Shown piece after piece: positions 57,454 through 64,000 of a DNA stretch of 64,000 nt. The stretch comes from Eudorina sp. 2006-703-Eu-15 (Eukaryota; Chlorophyta; Chlorophyceae; Chlamydomonadales; Volvocaceae): the NCBI GenBank assembly GCA_003117195.1, contig BDSI01000021.1:1054001-1118000 (forward strand), read 5' to 3'. The translations under genes were made by a program, and so were the position numbers. A model generated the notes under the pieces. It was not told the origin of the DNA. It saw nothing but the letters and a program-made list of their open reading frames with translations, and searched no databases. Positions within the stretch are counted from its first letter, which is position 1. Every line of letters begins with the position of its first letter.

Positions 57454-60400
57454 TCACAGGGCCTGCCGCTCCAACTGATCGCAGAGCGCTGTCAGCAGCG
57501 CCGAACTGAGCCGCCCCCAGGACTCCACAATCCCCGCGACCGCCGCCGCCATTCCAGCGCCGTCCTCCTCCCGCGGCTGAGCCGCCGCGACCGCCGCCTC
57601 CGCTGCCGCCTCCGCCGCTTGGCCCTTCTCTCGGGCCCCGTCAACCACCACAACCGCCACCAGATCGTCAACTGCCACCAGATCGTCGTCCCGCAGCACC
57701 AACTGCGACAGCGCGAACTCCAGGGGCGCCGTCTGGCCGAGCAACATCGACAGCGACCCAGGGGTCAGTTCTGCGCGCTTCGGGGCCGACGAGGGATCGT
57801 GCTCGCCCTCCTTGGCCGCGCCTTCCGTGGCCGCGGCGACGGCGACGACAGCAGAGGCGCCGGCGGCTTCGCCGCCAGCGCCGCCGTTGGCGGGACTGCC
57901 GGGAGGCATGGGCGGCTGCCAGCCAAGGCACACCCAGGACCAAGCCGCCCAAGGCTGTGTGGCAATAAGGTGCTTGGCAAGCGCGCCGCCGTCGTCCAGT
58001 ACGGCAGCCAGATGCAGCAAGGACATGCCGGCAGGGCCTGCGGGGGTTAGGACCAGAAGAGGTCGCCGAGCGTCCAGTTTACCGGATTTGGAGGTGCCGG
58101 AAAATGACGTCCCGGTCTGCTTTGTCTGGCTAACAGACAGCAGTGGAGCAGCGATCCCACAACGAGTGCATGCAAATTAAACATATAATCATTCAGTGCA
58201 ACATCATTTAACACCAAGAACCGAAGTCTTGGCCGGCGTCGTGCGACTGGCGCAACCATCAAAAGCTAAGATTTGGCCGTGACACAACAAACTAAGTAAA
58301 TCGCGTCATTTGTGTCCAATGTGAGCACACAACGACCACAATACAATCTGCTGTTGCTGCTGCTGCCGCTGCTGGCTCCTGCCGCTGCCGCATGCCGCTG
58401 CCTCTTGTAGCCTTGGCCAGATTCCATCCCTAGAACAGCAATTTCTTTCCGCGCATACAACTCACCTTGCGGCAGGTCGAACCGCAGCGGCGCCCCCATC
58501 ACCCCGGCCGCGAATCCCGCCAGGCAGTCCACCGTGGCTGCGCTCCCCGACAGCACCGCCAACGGCAACAGCTGCTGCAGGTCAATGCCGGAGGATGCCA
58601 GCCGATCGCGCAGGGCGGCGGCGCCGCCGCCGGCCCCGCCGCCGCCCGGCGCCGAGGCCGCGAGCAGATGCGCGGCTTCCAGAAGCAGCGTCGTCAGATG
58701 CGGGCAACCCCTGCGCGGAGGTCAGTTGGGATGCCGGGTGATGAGATGTACGACGATGTACGATGTAGGACGAAAATGTACGAATGTGAATGGCAGCATT
58801 ATGTGTACTTCACCCGGGGGCACCCCACAAGCGGTGAGGGCAACGATGTGGAGGATGGTGCGCGCGGGGCCACCGGCCTGCTGCCTCGTGTGCGCTCACT
58901 GGCGGGTGCCAAAGGAGGCTCCAAAACCACTGCCTCTAATTAATTGCGAATAAATAATTAATTATTCACGACCTCGCAAAGCTCTAAATCACTTGCCGGG
59001 GGTACCTCGCAAATAATTAAGAGTTTGTAAATAAATACGTCGACAGCCTCGCAAAACTAAATCGCAAAAATAAATTAATCCGTGTAAGCGCACCGACAAT
59101 ATGCTAGGTGCTTTGGTTTAGAATCCCCTAGAATCGATGCTGCCGGGTGCGCGGGATCGATATTTTGAGTTTAGAAACTGTAATTATTTGCGAGGCGTGC
59201 TTCGGAATTCTTCTAGGAACTGTAAAGCTTTGCGAGGCACCCCGGCCGTAAAACAAATTTTGCGAGGTTGATGTGCCCTTCCAGGCGGAACAGAAGCGAA
59301 CGCATGGACCGCAGTACCGTAGGTGGTGCCACCCCGGATCTGTCACAAGCTCGCAGCGTCAGGCAGCGTCGACCATCGGTCCTCGCAAATAATTACGCTC
59401 GCAAATAATTCGAGGCAGTACGGCACCCACACGCGTGACCTAGGAAAGCTGACCCGCCTTTTCGCCCGGCACTTGGCGGCCAATGCTCCCCACGCACACA
59501 TCGGGACTTCGATTTCACGGCATGTGGTGTACAACAGGATAGCAGTAGTAATCGTTACCAAGGTGGACCCGAGGCCCGACCGGTTGTGGCATGGTGCGGG
59601 ATGCAGTGGGATTCGACTCTGATGCGAATCTCGGGTGGCAGACTGGCGTCGAGGCAGCGTCTGGGTCAGGTCCGGTCAGGTCGGGGAGCTCTTCGCAACC
59701 CCACAAACACAGCCGACACACAAGCCCCACCTGGCCACAGTGAAGAGCAGCAGCTGCGACGTCCTGGCGAGGGCCTGTCGTACCACCGTGGCTGACGGCG
59801 GCGCGGCTGTGGCGGCTGCAGCGGCGGCTGCCCGGCCGACGGCCGCCGCGGGCCGAAGCCCCGGCTGGGCCGCGGCCGCCGCCGCCGACACCGCCGCCGC
59901 CGCCGTCGCTCCGACCGCCCCTCCCGCAGCTCTGCCCGACGCGCGCGCTGAGTCCGCCATCGCAAGACCTGTAAAACGCGCAGGATGCCGTACAACGGTG
60001 GGCATCAGCCCAAATGAACACAGCGCCCTCAGCGCCGCAAAACGACGCTACGCCTGCGCCTGCCCATCGGCCGCATGAAGGATGCCGCAACGTCAATCCC
60101 ATCACGCCGTCCGTATCACGCCGTACACAACGTCTACTACTTGTCTTTCCCCTGCTCCTTGTTGTTTTTGATCCGTACATTGTTGCCGCATCGGATCCGT
60201 TGGTAACCCGCAGTAACCCGCAGACGCATGAGGTGCCGTACCGCGCATCGCCGTCGTACCGTGCGGCAGTGCAGCATGGCTTGACAGACGCGTGGACAGG
60301 CGGGAGGACCCGACCGCGGTGGATGCCAGCGATTCAGACGCGTCCGTGTCGGTCCAACCACCACCCGCTTGGCTCGTGGCGTTGGTCGTGGTTGTCGTGA

Positions 60401-63400
60401 TGCTATTGCCGGCGCCGCCGCCATTCACGGAAGAGGGGGAGTCGGGCGACGCGCCGCCGCCGCTGCCGCCGTCGGATGAGGCCGCGGATGCGGCCGCGCC
60501 GGTGTCGGCGGCGGCTGCGGCCGCCGCCGCCGCGGCGGCGGCGGCGGCGCTGGCGGCGGCGAACGCGTCCAGAACTTGCCCCAGGTCCGTGATGAGCCTG
60601 TCGGGCAGTGAGTCACCATTATCAAAGACACAAACCCCCAAATGAATTCGGACGGAACGCCGAGAGGGCCAAACCCCGCGCAACTGCAGCACGACTTCCC
60701 TGAGCTCCGGAACCTTAGGATTTATCCCAGCCACACACGTATTCTAACTACTACTTGTAATAACGCAGACGGCGGCGTGATCCAGGCATGATCCGTTGCG
60801 AAACCCCCCGTTTGATTCGGATGCCCTGCCCACCGGCCCCCGTCCATCCTTCCGAACCTGCGGTTCATGGCCCCGCGCCGATGCTCCGCCGCCTCCGGCT
60901 GCTGCTGCAGCTCGCCGCTGCCGCCGCTGCCGCCGTTTCCGGCGGCGCCGGCATCGACGCTGCGGCCTAGCAGTCCCTGCAGCTCCGCCGCCGCCGCGCC
61001 CCGGCCGGCCGGCAGCACCAGCAGCGGCCACCAGCCGCCCAGCAGGTGCCCCACGCCCGTCTCCACCACCATGAGGCCCATCTCGCCGTGCGGTACGGAG
61101 ATCCTGACCCGGAGGCTCCGACCCGTGGCCTCCGACCCTCGGGTCTCCGGCCCGGCGGGCGGCAGCATGGCGGCGGGCAGGTCCCGACCGCGAAGCCGCG
61201 CGAAGATCCGGGCGAGGGGCTGTTGCAGGTTGGCGCCAGATAACTCCAGGGAGGCCTCAGCGCCTTCGTACACGTGCATGGCAAACGGGTAAGGGCGGGC
61301 TTCTCGCTAAACACACAAAGAGGGGTCATGCGCGATGGAGCGATGGGCATGAGGGCGGCGAGGCGAGGAGATCGAGGAACTGCAGACGGCCAAGCAAACC
61401 AGGGCGGCGGAGGAAAGCCTCCCTGCCTCCCTCCCTCCCTGCCTCCCTCCTTCCCTGCCTCGCTCCCTGACTCCTTAAAAGGGAAGATTTTGACGGAAGA
61501 TTCGGACGGGGAAGATTCGTGTAGGGGGAAGGTTCAGACGCCCGACGGACAAACGCCCCCACCCACCCGCGCAGACCGCCGCCGCGCTGCAAGACTCCAG
61601 GGTGGGCATCTTGGCGCCCGACAGGCCGCCGTCCTCCGCCGCCTGCTCCCAACTGGTGACCCGCGGGTCTTCGCCCACTCGGATCTGCAGCACCTGATCG
61701 CCCACCTGCACGCGGCCACGAGACAACGGACACCAACCAACTAACAAAACGACAAACCGACCCGACCCAACCCGCTCCAATCGCTGCGAATGGCTAACGA
61801 ATGACAGGCCTAGCCGCCACTGACGCAGCCCCACTCTGTCCCTAGGTTTCTAGTAAATGAATGATTAGAAAAATGGGTGCATAAAGGGACCAATGCATGG
61901 GTGATGTACATTGTTGATGCAGCAGACCCCAAAGAGCGACCCTCGGTGCCTTCCAGGAGAGACGCCAGCCCGGCCCCCTTGCCGTAACAGGGAAGCATGC
62001 ACGTGTACGGATGACTCCTCTACGGGACGAGTAAAGCACGCAAAGCACGCAAAGGCGACATTCAACCAACGTGTATGTGTACGAACCTGTACGAAGGTGT
62101 CCCGCAGGCGCTGCCCCATGAACCGAAACACGTCCGCGGCCGCCTGCTCGGGGTCGTGGGCGGGGATGAGCAGGGCGGGCAGGGGCCCGGCCGCGGCGGC
62201 GGCGGCGCAGGGCCGCTGCACGTCCACCACCAGCTGCAGACAGCCTGCGAGGCGGCGAGCGGCGGGCGGCGGGATACAGGCCGTTGGTAAAAACACTCGG
62301 CAGCGGGCGGGGGTGGAGGGGAGGGGTGTAGGAAATTGGTAGACATTTCCAAACTGGAGGGGAGGGGATGTAGCGCACAACAGACGGGGAGGGAGGGCAG
62401 GTGGTCCGGGGTGGGCACTCTGTCAACTGCCGCGTCGGGAAGGGCTGCCGCAGACCCTAGGTCCCTCCGCCAGCTGCATGCGGGGCCTGCGGAGTGGCGC
62501 AACCGTGGATCGGGCTGGGTCGAGCCTGGACGGACAGACGCCGCCCAGGATGCCGGGGCCCGCCCTCCCCCCTGGACGCGCACCTGGCCGCAGCGTCGCC
62601 TGCAGCGCCTCCGCGCGACCGTTGCCCAGCCACTTGCCCATCCCGCTCCGCAGCTTGGGCGGCAGCTCCCCAGGCTGCATGTTCATGGCTTTGATGGCCA
62701 CTCGGTCCAAGTCCATGGGTACGGCACCGCCGCCGCCGCCGCTGCCTGCGCCGCCGCCAGCCGCTGCCGTCATCGAAGGCGGCGCTCCGAGTCCCGGCCA
62801 GGTGACGGGCCCGGCCGCGTCGACAGATGCGCCGGTGTACGGCATGGCATCGATCGCCTGGCGGTGCAGCGCCACGCCTTGCTGTACGGCAAACGCGACG
62901 GCGCGGTTATGCTGCTGCTGCTGCTCGTGCTGCGGCACCGGCTGCTGATTGGGTTCCGTTTCTTCGACCATTTCGCGTAGTAGGAAGTCAAACATGCCGT
63001 CATCCTCATCGCCGTCGTCTGCGTTGTAACTGCCGTAATTGTCGTAATCACCCTCGTGTACGACAGGAGGTCCATTGTACGGCAGCATCGCCGTAGGAGG
63101 TGGCAGCGCGCCCAGCCCCACGCCATCCATCCCCACATAGCCGCTACCCGGAGGAGCTCCGAGCGCAACGCCCGGTGCCACTCCTGCCCCGTTGTACGGC
63201 AGCTGTGGCCGTGACATTCCGTACTGCGGCTGTAGCGGGTGGCAATCGTACGGCACCTCGTTCGGTCGCGGTCCATAACCTGTGTAGTACACCGGCGCTG
63301 GCAGCCCGCCACCGTACGGCACAGGGCCCGCCGGGGCCCGGTTCTGCCAATCGCTCACGGCGTACGGCGACCGCCGTATCAGTACGGACCTGGCGCTCAT

Positions 63401-64000
63401 GGCACGTGTGTAGTACCCGGGGGCCAGGGGCTGGCCTAGCGGAGCCGCCAGAACCAAAGGTGGAGGGGTGGACGACGATGCGGGATGAAGAGGCGGGAGG
63501 CCCTCTTGGGGGTATGAGTACGGATGTGCGGAATGGGTGTAGCTTTGCTGCATCTGCTGCTGCTGCTGCTGCCGCGCCGGCTGCGGCAGCAGTGGCGGCG
63601 GCCGCGTCGGGAGCTGCGATTGGGGTTGCTGCTGTGGGTGGAGCGACGGCGCGACGGCCTGCGCGTGTGGGTGGGTGTGCGGATGCGCCGCCGCCGACGC
63701 CGGATGGCCGTGGCTCGTGTACTGCGCGGATGTGTACGACTGCCAGTGTGGTGGCACGCCGTAAACCGCGCCGTACTCCTGCGGGTATGGCTGCTGCTGT
63801 GCATGCGCCGCCGGCGTGGCGGTCATCTCGTAAACTCCTCCGCTGGCCCACGCCCGCTGCTGCTGCGCCGGCTGCGGCGGTGGTAGCGGTACCGACGGCT
63901 GCCGTACGGTCGACGGAGCCCTGTACGACATCAGCTCCGAAGCCCGCTGCAGTACCTCGTTGGACGACTCCACCACCGCTTGCAAGCTGCAGAAGTGCGG
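57454..64000 (-). CDS. Long SBP/SPL-type (CRR1-like) protein, C-terminal part
   Basis: Runs off the right edge; 1152 residues visible. Exons: 62584-64000 (partial), 62087-62244, 61567-61705, 60858-61302, about 60365-60597, 59731-59968, 58466-58710 and 57454-58037, all in phase. The order matches plant SPL1/12/14 proteins downstream of their SBP domain: an acidic segment [29 protein letters not shown]...[13 protein letters not shown] (as in LP--LR-EI--WL and IRPGC); [56 protein letters not shown]; then an ankyrin-like [20 protein letters not shown] near the C-terminus. Chlamydomonas CRR1, the copper/hypoxia regulator, has this architecture, but its Cys-rich tail is absent here. The zinc-binding SBP domain is not in the window, so DNA binding is inferred from family resemblance. 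PolyGln, polyAla and His/Pro-rich stretches occur in the first exon. The 60365 donor is uncertain. Confidence 0.82.
58935..59420. repeat. AT-rich palindromic element with CCTCGCAAATAATTA motifs
   Basis: Inside the SBP-gene intron 58711-59730. CCTCGCAAATAATTA or shortened forms occur on the plus strand at about 58967, 59007, 59050, 59383 and 59397, and on the minus strand ending near 59190, 59240 and 59265. Arms at about 58965-59035 and 59155-59245 are inverted copies. The composition is unlike the rest of the gene. Confidence 0.7.
61420..61475. repeat. CCTCCCTGCCTC repeat
   Basis: Pyrimidine-rich CCTCCCTCCCTGCCTC units in an SBP-gene intron. Confidence 0.8.
62326..62357 (+). repeat. Interspersed repeat, CAGGAAATTGG family, copy 5
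   Basis: GTAGGAAATTGGTAGACATT then TCCAAACTGGAG. It lies in the SBP-gene intron 62245-62583, antisense to the gene. Confidence 0.6.

Overview
The window looks like nuclear DNA of a volvocine green alga (Chlamydomonas/Gonium/Eudorina/Volvox group). The evidence is GC-rich coding exons with GCC/GCG/CAG homopolymer codon runs, dense GT-AG introns, TGTAA poly(A) signals, a glutamine synthetase of algal/plant type, and AT-richer intergenic islands. All gene models were built by hand from splice sites with codon phase checked across each junction. Function calls rest on recalled family motifs, not on a database search.

Layout, left to right. 1-1012: AT-richer upstream region. 1013-5909 (+): single-repeat MYB-type DNA-binding protein, about 1284 aa, rich in Gln and Ala. 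5910-9994: its 3' UTR, then intergenic sequence with GT and 36-bp repeats. 9995-14954 (-): 494-aa protein with CBS domains, resembling the AMPK-gamma/SNF4 group, with five minisatellite-type tracts in its introns. 14955-18391: no supported gene. 18392 to about 36286 (-): a very large ABCG24/28-like ABC transporter of about 2,300 aa in more than 30 exons. It has a Cys-rich ectodomain, one ABC cassette, an EF-hand module, a 914-codon low-complexity exon and an ABC-2 membrane domain. 36287-41369: AT-rich island with retroelement remnants and one poorly resolved small gene. 41370-44665 (+): cytosolic-type glutamine synthetase, 7 exons, 382 aa. 46917-55684 (+): secreted protein of 988 aa in 21 exons, with lamin-tail domains flanking a CotH-kinase-like domain. 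57454-64000 (-): 3' part of a long SBP/SPL (CRR1-like) protein with a C-terminal ankyrin-like region; its SBP domain would lie beyond the right edge.

The genes do not form a pathway. They are independent nuclear genes, arranged divergently (MYB with nothing to its left; the ABC transporter and the 39-41 kb genes) or convergently (CotH-like and SBP-like). The most unusual gene is the ABC transporter, which appears to carry a calcium-binding-type EF-hand between its ATPase and membrane domains. The non-coding part holds at least three interspersed repeat families: retroelement 3' ends, one of them with a clean 10-bp target-site duplication; an element beginning CAGGAAATTGG; and a palindromic AT-rich element inside an SBP-gene intron. 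It also holds many minisatellites and a conspicuous excess of the hexamer GTACGG/CCGTAC.
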